From Leptospira harrisiae (lineage in GTDB: Bacteria > Spirochaetota > Leptospiria > Leptospirales > Leptospiraceae): DNA of 64,000 nt. The notes under the pieces are model-generated. The model saw only the letters and a list, made by a program, of their open reading frames with translations. It searched no databases and had not been told where the DNA came from. This document shows, piece after piece, positions 1 to 9,628 of this stretch. The stretch covers positions 1-64,000 of the forward strand of contig NZ_NPDX01000002.1 in NCBI RefSeq assembly GCF_002811945.1, read 5' to 3'. The stretch's first letter is position 1; each line of letters opens with the position of its first letter. The position numbers and the translations under genes are program-made.

Positions 1-7
1 ATGGTAG

Positions 8-1561
8 TTATGTGACAGGATCTAATTTTGGAACCTGGGATCCAAACTCCCATTCCTCGGTGATATTGATGGATACATATTCTTTTTGTTCAGGTTTTAA
101 TTCGGACTCATCAAGTAACTCAGCCATACCTGAGATAATATTCAGTGGAGTCCTAATTTCATGGCTCATATTGGCTAAAAAATCGTTTCTAGCTTTAACG
201 GACTTTTCCATTCGTTCGATAGCTGAGTTTAATTCAATAGTTCTCTCATTTACCTTATTTTCTAAGTTTTCATTAAATAAAGTTAATTCGTTTGTAAGTT
301 TTTCATTTGTACTAAATGCCTCCGAATGCCTGACCGCTAATATGATTCCTTGAGTAAAAATCATAAAAATTAAGCCATAAGATGCAGTAAATGGAAATTG
401 TATCTTCTCTTGGATAATTAACATATCAATTATGATTGTGATTAGGGCAATGAACATACTCCCTAATGATAACCATGAATGTTTTATCTTTTTTTTAATT
501 GAAAGAACATTTAGTGCGATAGTTGACAGGCTTAAAATTAATACTATATATTGAAAGTGTAAAACTGTATACGAAATAGATAACGTATCAACTAGTAATG
601 AATAAGCAAAGTAGCTTATAGAAATAGTATAACATGAAAATATAATTTTATTTTTAAATTTAAATTCGATTGGTAATGAGAAAAAATGGAATGCGAGACT
701 TGGTGCAAAATACATTGCACTATATTCAATTAATAAAAATAGTTTATAATTTCCATTTGGGAAAAATTCACGTAAAATTTGTTCATTTTGTACCAATGCT
801 CTGATCAGTAGGAAAAAACATAAAATCGAAAAGATTAAACTAGATTTATCCGAATTTCTAATTAAAAAATAGAAAAAATAATATAAACTGATAATAAATA
901 GAACACTAATTGAAAATAGATCGGAAATCTTTCGTTCATTGGAAATTGAATTGATTGCTTTTGGAGAACCAAGATATATTTCTCTACCGATTCCACCAAC
1001 TCTATGTTCAAAATTAGATTCGTGAACGACAATGTTTAGAATTTCTGAATTCGAATAAATATATCCGATGGAAGGTGCATGAACATTTTTTGAAGTTTCC
1101 TTTTTTGTTCCGAATGTTCCTACAGATTGTGAAAGTTTTCCGTTAACAAATAATTCGTAAGCACCTGCATGGTAATCGACTCTCAATAATAAGACTTTAT
1201 TTTTCCAATGTTCAGGTATTTTAACTTGGAGGAAATAAGTAGCATATCCGGTACTGCCTAGTTTTTTCCCATTAATCATTTTTTGATTCCAAGAACTTGG
1301 AACAATGATGGTTTCTGATTCGGATTCTAAATTTTCTAGTTGGTTTGCATTTTTAGATTCATTCCAAAAAAATTTCCATTCACCTTTTAAATTTGCGAAC
1401 TCATTTTTTATGATTTGGTCATTAGGATTGGATAAATCGAGATACCCATTCTTAGCTACTGGTGAATTTGAATGGAATATGAACTGATTGCACTGAAAGA
1501 AAGTAAGTTGGTTTACTAAAAAAAGAAATAATAACGTTACCTTTCGATTTCCTAAAACCAC
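8..1561 (-). CDS. 7TM-DISM sensor histidine kinase lacking the ATPase domain
   Basis: The order of parts is: a signal peptide; an extracytoplasmic jelly-roll sensor domain (about residues 40-205, with a galactosidase-like GYATYFLQVKIP stretch); about seven membrane helices (about 212-410); a coiled coil (about 420-455); and a HisKA helix with H-box NMSHEIRTPL, phospho-acceptor His467. In this family a HATPase_c domain should follow. Instead the reading frame leaves the HisKA pattern after QKEYVSI and stops 19 residues later. As read, the protein can accept a phosphate but cannot bind ATP. Frameshift, insertion-element disruption just beyond the left edge, or a genuine short form are all possible. 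The 7TM-DISM kinase assignment is firm; its functionality is doubtful. Confidence 0.75.
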   Translation of the reverse strand: MVLGNRKVTLLFLFLVNQLTFFQCNQFIFHSNSPVAKNGYLDLSNPNDQIIKNEFANLKGEWKFFWNESKNANQLENLESESETIIVPSSWNQKMINGKKLGSTGYATYFLQVKIPEHWKNKVLLLRVDYHAGAYELFVNGKLSQSVGTFGTKKETSKNVHAPSIGYIYSNSEILNIVVHESNFEHRVGGIGREIYLGSPKAINSISNERKISDLFSISVLFIISLYYFFYFLIRNSDKSSLIFSILCFFLLIRALVQNEQILREFFPNGNYKLFLLIEYSAMYFAPSLAFHFFSLPIEFKFKNKIIFSCYTISISYFAYSLLVDTLSISYTVLHFQYIVLILSLSTIALNVLSIKKKIKHSWLSLGSMFIALITIIIDMLIIQEKIQFPFTASYGLIFMIFTQGIILAVRHSEAFSTNEKLTNELTLFNENLENKVNERTIELNSAIERMEKSVKARNDFLANMSHEIRTPLNIISGMAELLDESELKPEQKEYVSINITEEWEFGSQVPKLDPVT

Positions 1562-1666
1562 TACTTTTAGAAAATTCGATACTAATCATTGGCTGTCTAC
1601 TAGAATTACCTACTCATTTTTGATCTATTTATATATCCTTAAAATGATAAAAAAATTCCGAGTAAC

Positions 1667-3094
1667 TTAAAAGTTACTCGTTTTCCTTTCTCCGTCCGGT
1701 TCTTTTTGACCTCTCCATCCACCACCAAGTGCTTTATACAAACCGACGTTAGATTCTAGTAAACTATATTTTAATTCATACACTTCGATCTGCGCTTCTA
1801 AGAAGTCGCGTTGTGTGAATAAAACATCTATGTAATCGATACGGCCGGCTTTAAAGAGAATGTTAGAAATTTCTACAGATTCTTTTAAATTTAACACTTG
1901 TTTTGTTTTTGCTTCAAATTTTTGGTTTAGATTGTTTATTTTTACGATTTGGTTAGTGACTTCTGTAAAGGCTTTCAAGAGTGATACTTCATAGTTGTAT
2001 AAAGCTTGGATCTGCAAATTGTTTGCTGTTGCATAATTTGCTTCAATGGCTTTTCTGTTAATGAGTGGTGCAATGATTCCGCCTCCTAAACCATAAGCTA
2101 AGGAAACCGGTGTACCTTTAAAATGTTTTGAATTAAAAGCTTCATATCCAATGTTTCCATCAATCATTAGTGAGGGGTAAAAGCGAGCTCGTGCTACTTC
2201 GACATCTAATTTTCTTGATTCTAAAATCAAAGTAGCTTGTTTGATGTCTGGACGATTTTCCAAAAGATCAACTGGAACCGATTTTTGAATTTCAGGCAGA
2301 GAGATATCTAAAAAATCTTCAGATCTCCTTGTGATTTTTTCTGGAAATCTTCCTAATAAAAAGTTCAAACGGTTTTCGGTGATAGCGATGCGTTGGACTA
2401 TATCATATTTCCTTGCTAAATTTTTTGAAACTTCTGCTTCAAATCGTTTCACAGCTAGAGAGGTTGTCCTTCCAGCTTCTCTTTGTAGAACTACCATTTC
2501 TTTGACTTTTGTTAAAACTTCAATATAGTTCTCCACCAAGCTTAACTGGTTATCAAGGGCAACTAATTCAAAATAAGTATCTGTAATCTCCGCAACTAAA
2601 TTGGTGACAACATATCGTTTTCCTTCGATACCAGCCAAATACCGAAGATAAGCTGATTTAGTTGCATTTCGTAATTTTTTCCAAATATCAATTTCCCAAC
2701 TCATTACGAGTCCGCCATGGGCAAAAAGTGTTGGTGAGTTTGCATTGGGAGTACTGAATCGTTCTTTCTGTTCACTTCCCGCATCGCCTTGTAGGGATAA
2801 TTTAGGAAGATACTCCCCTTGTCTAGCGAACACTTCATTATTGGAAATGCTAATCTCTTGTTCTAGAATCGCAAGTTCCTGATTATTTTCGATGGCGACA
2901 TCAATTAGTTCAACTAACTGTGATTCTTTGAAGAATTCTTTCCAAATTTGATTGGCTAACTTTTCTGATTTTTCTGAACTTTCCCAATTTGAAAATTCTT
3001 CTGGGAGTTTTAATTCTTCCTTATCTCTTTGAAAAAGTGTAGGAATACAGGAAAAATTTAGCAAAACTAAAATAGATAAAATTAATCGTTTCAT
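1667..3094 (-). CDS. TolC/NodT-family outer-membrane efflux lipoprotein
   Basis: Outer-membrane channel of a tripartite RND pump, letting substrates leave the periplasm. The 475 residues are typical for the OprM/NodT family. A short signal peptide ends in lipobox LNFSC (Cys16), so the protein is probably acylated. Two OEP repeats follow, with the conserved ENRPDIKQATLILESRKLDVEVARARFYP-type region written here as LLENRPDIKQA near residue 280, and a second helical hairpin to about 455. It starts 1 base after the stop of the pump gene, with AAAGGA upstream, so it is the third gene of an adaptor-pump-channel operon. The substrate cannot be read from sequence. Confidence 0.93.
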   Translation of the reverse strand: MKRLILSILVLLNFSCIPTLFQRDKEELKLPEEFSNWESSEKSEKLANQIWKEFFKESQLVELIDVAIENNQELAILEQEISISNNEVFARQGEYLPKLSLQGDAGSEQKERFSTPNANSPTLFAHGGLVMSWEIDIWKKLRNATKSAYLRYLAGIEGKRYVVTNLVAEITDTYFELVALDNQLSLVENYIEVLTKVKEMVVLQREAGRTTSLAVKRFEAEVSKNLARKYDIVQRIAITENRLNFLLGRFPEKITRRSEDFLDISLPEIQKSVPVDLLENRPDIKQATLILESRKLDVEVARARFYPSLMIDGNIGYEAFNSKHFKGTPVSLAYGLGGGIIAPLINRKAIEANYATANNLQIQALYNYEVSLLKAFTEVTNQIVKINNLNQKFEAKTKQVLNLKESVEISNILFKAGRIDYIDVLFTQRDFLEAQIEVYELKYSLLESNVGLYKALGGGWRGQKEPDGERKTSNF

Positions 3095-3095
3095 T

Positions 3096-6000
3096 TTATT
3101 TTTTTCCTTTTCTTATTTTTTTTCTTTCTATTTCGGAAGTGATGTAGCTGGATTCAGATTCTGAAAGAGGCATATTGTCTTCTTTATAGATTAATGTTTT
3201 TCCTTTGGCAATATTTCCAAAGATGATATATAAACCTGGAACGATGATCACACCGAAGATGGTTCCAAACACCATTCCACCTAATGCACAAGCACCGATC
3301 GTATGATTTGCAATGGCACCAGGTCCAGTTGCAAAAACTAGAGGTAATAAACCTGCGACAAATGCAAAGGAAGTCATAAGAATTGGACGAAACCTTGCTT
3401 TTGCCCCTTCAATGGCAGCATCAAACACGGTTAATCCTGCTTCTTGTCTCTGTCTTGCAAATTCGACGATCAACACTGCATTTTTACCTAGTAGTCCGAT
3501 TAACATAATCATTCCAATTTGAGCGTAGATATCGTTGGCAAGGCCTAACAATTTTAATAGAAAGAATGTACCAAAAATTCCTGGTGGGAGGGAAAGAATC
3601 ACCGAAAAGGGAATGATAAAACTTTCATATTGCGCTGATAGGACAAGATAAACGAAGACGATTACCGCTAAAAAAATAAATATGGCTTCATTTCCTCTCG
3701 CAGCTTCATCGTAGGAAAGTCCTTCCCATCCTACTTCAAATCCTGAAGGAAGGTTTTTGGAGGCTTCTCTAATTCCTTGGATCGCATCACCAGTCGTATA
3801 ACCTTTGTTTGGTAAAACATTGATCACTGATGAAGTATACGCATTGTATCTTGTAATCTCATTGGCACCTTGTTTTTGCTCAAGGGACAAAAATGCAGAG
3901 TAAGGAACCATTTCTCCTTTATCATTCGGTGTGAATAACTTCAAAATATCAGATGGTAATCTTCGAAATTCTGGAAGAGACTGAACATAAACTTTGAAAA
4001 ACTGATTAAAGCGAATGAATCCTTGTTCATAGGTGCTACCAACGAGGATATCTAAATTGTCCATTGCTTCACCGATATTCACACCTTTTTGCATGGCAAG
4101 TTTTCGATCTAATTTTACTTCGAGTTGAGGAAATTTTGCGGAGTAAAAAGAAAATAAACCTGTTAATTCTTTTCTTTTCCGTAGTTCACCCATAAATTCT
4201 TCATGAACTTTATCGAATGCCGTATAATCACCACTATTTGTTTTATCCAACAAACGAAACATAACACCACCAGCAGCACCAAATCCTGGTACTGCGGGAG
4301 GTTCAAAAAATTCGATAATTGCTCCAAAATTCTTTGTATTATGTTCGAGCTCTTCCATTACATCGTGTACGGAATTTTTTCTGTCGGACCAATCTTTTAA
4401 GCTAATTAGGCATGTTCCAGCATTAGAACCTTCCCCTTCTGTTAAAATTTCATAACCAGCAAGAGAAGCTACCGAGTCGACTCCTTCAATTTTTAAAGCA
4501 ACTTCTTGTAATTTACGTGCGACATCATTTGTTTTTTCAATTGTTGAGCCCGGAGGAGTTTGTATGACTGCGTAAATCATACCTTGATCTTCACCAGGAA
4601 CAAAACCGGCTGGAACAATTTGTGTTAGTATCAAAAATCCAACGGTAAAACTAAGTAGGATGGATATGATAAAAACTTTTGATCCCGAAAAACGATGCAT
4701 TAAGTTTACATATTTTTCTGTGACTATATCAAAATAAAAATTGAATTTGTTTAAGAAAATATCAATTGGGTTGTGAGTTTTACTTTTGTGTGTATGGGTT
4801 TTTAGAATCATAGCAGTCAACACTGGAGTGAGTGTTAAGGCTACAAATCCTGACAATACAATGGAAGTTGCCATTGTTATTGCAAATTGGCGATAGAAAA
4901 CTCCCACTGGCCCTGGTAAAAAAGTAACAGGAACAAAAACGGCTGTCATCAAAAGTGTGATGGCAATGACAGCTCCACTAATTTCACCCAAAACACTTTT
5001 TACTGATAAATAAACGCTCAAATGTTCTTCTGACATTTTTGCATGGACTGCCTCGACAACAACGATGGCATCATCTACGACAATTCCGATCGCAAGTACC
5101 ATTGCAAAGAGTGTAATTAAATTAATAGTGAGACCTAATGCCATCATAAAAGAGAAGGCACCTATTAATGACACTGGAACCGCGATAATTGGTATGAGGG
5201 TGGAACGCCAGTCTCCGAGAAAGATAAAAACTACAATGGCAACAAGTACAAATGCTTCTACAAGAGTATGGATTACCTTTTCAATCGCTGCATCAATAAA
5301 GTTTGAAACATCGTAACTGAGTTTGTAATCCATTTGAGGAGGAAATGTTTTCTTTAATTCTTCTAACTTTGATTTGATATCCTCGATAACTTCTTTTGCA
5401 TTACTTCCTTCTGTTTGTTTGAACATAATGGCTGCAGCTGGATGGCCATCGACATCGGAGTAAATATTATAAAACTCACTATCAAGTTCTACTTTAGAAA
5501 TATCTTTTAAATATAAAACTTCGCCTCCAGTTTTTGCGCGAATGATTATGTTTTCATATTGCCCAGGTTCGTTGTACCAACCTTCATAAGTGAGTGTATA
5601 TTCTAATGACTGAGCTTGTTTTCCAGAACTTTGTCCAAGTCGACCCGGCCTTGCAATGATACTTTGATTTTCAATTGCTTTCATCACTTCGGCTGTTGTA
5701 ACATTGTAGGCTCGCATTCGATCAGGATTTAACCAAATACGCATGGCATATTGTCTTGTTCCTAAAATCTTTGCCTGTCCGATTCCATGAATTCGTTTTA
5801 ATTCAGGTAACAGAAAAACAGTAGCATAGTTATAGAGAAACTTTTCACTCGCATTTGGGTCTTTGCTGTATAAGTTTACATACAACAACATACTGGGTTG
5901 AACTGGTTGTACAAAAATACCTTCCAAACGTACTAGAGCCGGAACCCGATACATCATTTGATCTACCCTAGTTTTTACTTGAACCAACGCATCGTTTGGA

Positions 6001-6296
6001 TTGGTTCCAGGATCAAATAATACTTGTATGATGGCATCACCTGAACTTGTAGAAGAAGAAATCATATATCGCATCCCTGCGACTCCATTGATTGCTTGTT
6101 CTAAAGTGGTGATTGTTGATTGAACTAATACTTGTGCGCTTGCACCTGGAAAGGATAAAGTGATGGTTACCCTTGGAGGAGCAATTTCAGGAAATTGTGA
6201 TACAGGAATGTTTTTTATAGAAATTAATCCTACAAAAACAATTAAAACGGATAAGACGATGGCTAGAACTGGTCGTTGGAGAAATTTAGTAAACAT
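3096..6296 (-). CDS. RND multidrug efflux pump, AcrB/HAE1 family
   Basis: Inner-membrane proton-driven pump of 1066 residues, close to the usual 1030-1060. It has an N-terminal helix, two large periplasmic loops and twelve membrane helices. TM4 carries the proton-relay pair in GIVVDDAIVVVEAV, and the conserved GDWRSTLIP segment precedes TM2. The second half begins near residue 540. The start has TAGGAG just upstream, overlapping the end of the adaptor gene. It belongs to the HAE (drug/organic) branch rather than the heavy-metal CusA branch, because the TM4 aspartates fit the HAE pattern and metal-binding methionine triads are not evident. It works with the adaptor at 6308-7426 and the channel at 1667-3094. 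Confidence 0.95.
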   Translation of the reverse strand: MFTKFLQRPVLAIVLSVLIVFVGLISIKNIPVSQFPEIAPPRVTITLSFPGASAQVLVQSTITTLEQAINGVAGMRYMISSSTSSGDAIIQVLFDPGTNPNDALVQVKTRVDQMMYRVPALVRLEGIFVQPVQPSMLLYVNLYSKDPNASEKFLYNYATVFLLPELKRIHGIGQAKILGTRQYAMRIWLNPDRMRAYNVTTAEVMKAIENQSIIARPGRLGQSSGKQAQSLEYTLTYEGWYNEPGQYENIIIRAKTGGEVLYLKDISKVELDSEFYNIYSDVDGHPAAAIMFKQTEGSNAKEVIEDIKSKLEELKKTFPPQMDYKLSYDVSNFIDAAIEKVIHTLVEAFVLVAIVVFIFLGDWRSTLIPIIAVPVSLIGAFSFMMALGLTINLITLFAMVLAIGIVVDDAIVVVEAVHAKMSEEHLSVYLSVKSVLGEISGAVIAITLLMTAVFVPVTFLPGPVGVFYRQFAITMATSIVLSGFVALTLTPVLTAMILKTHTHKSKTHNPIDIFLNKFNFYFDIVTEKYVNLMHRFSGSKVFIISILLSFTVGFLILTQIVPAGFVPGEDQGMIYAVIQTPPGSTIEKTNDVARKLQEVALKIEGVDSVASLAGYEILTEGEGSNAGTCLISLKDWSDRKNSVHDVMEELEHNTKNFGAIIEFFEPPAVPGFGAAGGVMFRLLDKTNSGDYTAFDKVHEEFMGELRKRKELTGLFSFYSAKFPQLEVKLDRKLAMQKGVNIGEAMDNLDILVGSTYEQGFIRFNQFFKVYVQSLPEFRRLPSDILKLFTPNDKGEMVPYSAFLSLEQKQGANEITRYNAYTSSVINVLPNKGYTTGDAIQGIREASKNLPSGFEVGWEGLSYDEAARGNEAIFIFLAVIVFVYLVLSAQYESFIIPFSVILSLPPGIFGTFFLLKLLGLANDIYAQIGMIMLIGLLGKNAVLIVEFARQRQEAGLTVFDAAIEGAKARFRPILMTSFAFVAGLLPLVFATGPGAIANHTIGACALGGMVFGTIFGVIIVPGLYIIFGNIAKGKTLIYKEDNMPLSESESSYITSEIERKKIRKGKK

Positions 6297-6307
6297 AAAT
6301 TAATCTC

Positions 6308-7426
6308 CTAATGTGCAGCTAAATCAAAACTTTTCAGAATATTTTCACGAGATTCTACTTTATATTTGATAACATCATCATCATGAACTTTTCCAAGTCC
6401 TTCTAATAGAATGATACCATTTTCTGTTATGCCTGATTCGACTACGAATAGATGAGGAATCTCATTTGCTATTTTGATCTCAGTGGCTTTGATTTTACCT
6501 TTAAGATTAACTATATAAACGTAGTGTTTATCTAAAACTTCAAAGGTTGCTTTTTGAGGAATGATCAATGCATCGTTTAATTTTTCATGAACTACAACAT
6601 TACCAGTTTCACCGTGACGCAAAAGTCTTTCTGGATTTGGGAATGTAGCTCGAAATGGTATTGTTCCTGTTTCGCTATCGAATTCTCCTTCGATTGTATC
6701 AGCGACACCTTCGTATTTGAAAAGTTGGTTATTTGCCATTAAAAATTTAACTTTTAATGGTTTATCCCCTGATTTCCTTTCATTTGTAAAATTTAGATAA
6801 TCCTTTTCAGAAACATTAAAGTAAACCCAAAGTTTTGAAATATCAGATATGGTTGTTAAAAGTGTTCCTTCTTCTACCAAACTTCCAAGACGAACTTGGA
6901 AACGATCGGTAATCCCTGTAAACGGAGCCGTAACAGTTGCCAAGTTGAGATGGATTTGAGCCAAATCCATTGTTGCTTTATTTTTTTTCAATCTAGCTTT
7001 AATTAATGATAACTCCGTTTGTGAAACCACGTTCTCCTTAAAAAGTTTTTCTGTGTTTTCATATTCGATGGAAGTTGATTCATACTCAGCTTTTGCTTTT
7101 TCGTATTGAGCATTTACAAGCATTGGCATGACTTGAAAAAGTTTTTGTCCTTTTTTGACAACTTTTCCTTCATCCATATAGATGTTTGTTAAGTAACCTT
7201 TTTCAAAAGCCCTCACTTCAATCCTTTGAATCGCTTTTACCTGGGCCACGTAATTTTTTTCAATTGTTACATCTTGTTTCCAAGGATAAGCAGCTGTAAG
7301 AGAATTTTTTTCTTCGTGGTTGCCAGAATGACAGTTTACTAGAATAAAATTTAATAAGAATATACTAATGATAAATATTGAAAATTTGCGAATATGCGAG
7401 TTTTTATACTCTAAAGAAAATTCCAT
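6308..7426 (-). CDS. RND efflux periplasmic adaptor (membrane fusion lipoprotein)
   Basis: Periplasmic adaptor joining the RND pump to the TolC-like channel. I place the start at 7426 (MEFSLEYKNS) because GAGGA lies 5 bases upstream; a 22-residue upstream extension is open but has no ribosome site. A membrane segment ends in lipobox ILVNC (Cys32), as in AcrA-type lipoproteins. Then come a lipoyl-like half motif (VRAFEKGYLTNIYMDEGKVV), an alpha-helical hairpin (about 95-150), the second lipoyl half (APFTGITDRFQVRLGSLVEEG) and beta-barrel domains. It is the first gene of the three-gene efflux operon. No regulator gene lies beside it. Confidence 0.92.
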   Translation of the reverse strand: MEFSLEYKNSHIRKFSIFIISIFLLNFILVNCHSGNHEEKNSLTAAYPWKQDVTIEKNYVAQVKAIQRIEVRAFEKGYLTNIYMDEGKVVKKGQKLFQVMPMLVNAQYEKAKAEYESTSIEYENTEKLFKENVVSQTELSLIKARLKKNKATMDLAQIHLNLATVTAPFTGITDRFQVRLGSLVEEGTLLTTISDISKLWVYFNVSEKDYLNFTNERKSGDKPLKVKFLMANNQLFKYEGVADTIEGEFDSETGTIPFRATFPNPERLLRHGETGNVVVHEKLNDALIIPQKATFEVLDKHYVYIVNLKGKIKATEIKIANEIPHLFVVESGITENGIILLEGLGKVHDDDVIKYKVESRENILKSFDLAAH

Positions 7427-7521
7427 GGTGTCCTCACTTTGTGAACGCAATGTTACAACAAATGATTTTGATCTACGATCATCAGGCGGCATAGGTATGC
7501 TGCCATTAAAGGGAAAAGATG

Positions 7522-7887
7522 TTAGGTGGAATGGATGGGAGGAGCGCGGTTCTTTGGTTTTTCTAGACTTTCAATTGAAACAGGTTCTAATGAACCGAAA
7601 GCAATCAATTCAGAGAAAAAATCAACAAGTAGTGGAGAATAAGAAGATAAAGCAGAATGAATTTGATTCTGGTGGAAAAAATCTAACTTTGCTTCTTCTT
7701 CACTTGGTTCAGAAATACTGCTAACAACAGAGTTAAAATCATATAAACTCGATGGATTATATGATTTTGTTTCAACGTTGGAAGTAAAACTAGCCGGGTA
7801 TCCTTCAGTGTTAGTACTGATGAATATAAGTGAGAATAGTATGATTGCTAATCTACTCATGACAGTTTTTTTCATTACCCGAACCAT
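7522..7887 (-). CDS. Small exported protein of unknown function
   Basis: A 121-residue protein with a hydrophobic N-terminal segment (RLAIILFSLIFISTNTEG) that looks like a signal peptide, followed by a polar Ser/Glu-rich chain with no recognised domain or cysteine. Starts at 7887, 7875 (MKKTVMSRL) or 7860 are all possible and no Shine-Dalgarno decides. It lies 95 bases upstream of the efflux adaptor on the same strand, so it may be the promoter-proximal gene of that operon. Similar short exported proteins often precede efflux operons, but I do not recognise this one. Confidence 0.55.
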   Translation of the reverse strand: MVRVMKKTVMSRLAIILFSLIFISTNTEGYPASFTSNVETKSYNPSSLYDFNSVVSSISEPSEEEAKLDFFHQNQIHSALSSYSPLLVDFFSELIAFGSLEPVSIESLEKPKNRAPPIHST

Positions 7888-7998
7888 CTACTGCCAGGCA
7901 ATTCCCGAAAGGAGAATTGTCAACAGTTTAAAACAATTCTAAATTTGATCCAAATATTAGAAGAGAAATTGTTTGTTTTGTTATTAAAAAAATATTTT

Positions 7999-9627
7999 TT
8001 ATTTCGCAAAAATTACAGCTTCATTTGGGAACAAAACTAAACCACCGAGGTCCAACTCTTTTTCTAATTCAAATGAGGAAGATCGATTTGTTGTACTAAA
8101 TAGAATTTCACCTAGGATCCATTTTCTTGGATAAGAAACATTGACTGGCTTTGAAGAAAAGTTCAAAAATATATATGTCTCTTCTTTACCTTCTCTTCTT
8201 CTGTAATAGAGCGCCTGTTTATCGGGGCTTAGAAAAATTTTTAACTTACCTTTTCTTAGAGACTTTCTGTCTTTTCTGAGTTGGATTAATTTTTTATAAG
8301 TGTAAAACAAAGAATTGGGATCTTCTTTTTGGGATTCCACATTGACATTATGAGCATCTTCATAAAGAGGAAGCCATGGTTTTCCTGTTGAAAATCCGGT
8401 TGTTTCTGTACCATTCCAAGGCATAGGAATGCGTTCAGGATCGCGACCAGGATGAAAAGGCCAATAACGTTTCCCAACCGGGTCTTGGATTTTGTTATAA
8501 GGAACTTTCTGGCGTTTCATTCCAATTTCTTCGCCGTAGTATAAAAACGGAGTTCCTCGAAGAGTTAACATCATACAAGCTGCGAGTTTTGCTCTTGATA
8601 AGGTATCTACACCTTTTTCATACCTTGTGATATGTCTTGGGAAATCATGGTTAGAAAGAGTATAGTTTGGCCAGTTGTCTTCTCCAAGTGCAGATTCAAA
8701 ATCTTTTACGATTTGAAAGAACCGTTCGGCCTTCCATGGTGAGAAGAGGAACATAAAATTAAAAGCAAGGTGCAACTCATCATTTCTACCACAGTATGTT
8801 GCAGGTAGAAGAACATTTCCTGGGAAATCTTGCATGATCTCACCAACAAACATTCGTTTTTCGGGATAGGAATCTAAAAGTTTACGCATCCGTCGAAGGA
8901 TTCCATGCATTTCGGGACGATCACGATCATAAGCATGCACTTGTTTATCATAAGGTCTCGGTCCTTTCATAAAGTAGGAGGCATTGTTTCTTAAAAATTC
9001 ATCTTTTACATATAAGTTGACAACATCTAGTCTGAACCCATCTACTCCCATATCCAACCAAAACTTCATCATCTTGAATATGGCATCCTCTACATCGGGA
9101 TTGCGCCAGTTGAGATCTGGTTGTTCTTTTAGAAAGGAATGGAAATAATACTCACCAGTACGTTTATCATATTCCCAACCGGAGCCTCCAAATGCGCCTA
9201 ACCAATTATTTGGTGGTCCATTGTGGTTTGGTTCCTTCCATATATACCAATCTCTTTTGGGACTATTGACAGAAGATCTGGATTCAATAAACCAAGGATG
9301 CAGATGCGAGGTGTGATTGACCACAAGGTCCATAATGATTCGAATTCCACGTTTATGAGCTTCCTTTAACAAACGTTTAAAGGTTTGGATGTCTCCATAC
9401 ACAGGATCTATTTCTTCATAATCAGAAATATCATATCCAAAATCAAACATGGGAGATGGATATACTGGAGATAACCAGATTGCATCAATTCCAAGGGAAT
9501 CTTTGGAACCGGCTAGGTAATCCAATCGTTCGATGATCCCTTCTAAATCTCCAATTCCATCTCCATCGGAATCTTGGAAACTACGTGGATAAATTTGATA
9601 GATGACTGCTTCTTTCCACCATGCCAT
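7999..9627 (-). CDS. GH13 alpha-glucosidase (oligo-1,6-glucosidase/trehalase type)
   Basis: Cytoplasmic alpha-glucosidase of the alpha-amylase superfamily, 542 residues with no signal peptide. Opening WWKEAVIYQIYPRSFQDS and the calcium-loop-like DSDGDGIGDLEG are typical of oligo-1,6-glucosidases. Conserved region I is DLVVNHTS (about 100-107); region II DGFRLDVVN has nucleophile Asp201; region III VGEIM has acid/base Glu263; region IV SNHD has transition-state Asp328. A C-terminal beta domain follows. The start is 1 base after the glnD stop, so the two are probably cotranscribed. It probably hydrolyses short alpha-glucosides; the exact linkage cannot be assigned. Confidence 0.92.
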   Translation of the reverse strand: MAWWKEAVIYQIYPRSFQDSDGDGIGDLEGIIERLDYLAGSKDSLGIDAIWLSPVYPSPMFDFGYDISDYEEIDPVYGDIQTFKRLLKEAHKRGIRIIMDLVVNHTSHLHPWFIESRSSVNSPKRDWYIWKEPNHNGPPNNWLGAFGGSGWEYDKRTGEYYFHSFLKEQPDLNWRNPDVEDAIFKMMKFWLDMGVDGFRLDVVNLYVKDEFLRNNASYFMKGPRPYDKQVHAYDRDRPEMHGILRRMRKLLDSYPEKRMFVGEIMQDFPGNVLLPATYCGRNDELHLAFNFMFLFSPWKAERFFQIVKDFESALGEDNWPNYTLSNHDFPRHITRYEKGVDTLSRAKLAACMMLTLRGTPFLYYGEEIGMKRQKVPYNKIQDPVGKRYWPFHPGRDPERIPMPWNGTETTGFSTGKPWLPLYEDAHNVNVESQKEDPNSLFYTYKKLIQLRKDRKSLRKGKLKIFLSPDKQALYYRRREGKEETYIFLNFSSKPVNVSYPRKWILGEILFSTTNRSSSFELEKELDLGGLVLFPNEAVIFAK

Positions 9628-9628
9628 A

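Noticed and set aside
7918..7923. TTGACA -35 box on the minus strand before the small exported protein
   Set aside because: No acceptable -10 sequence lies 15-19 bases downstream.
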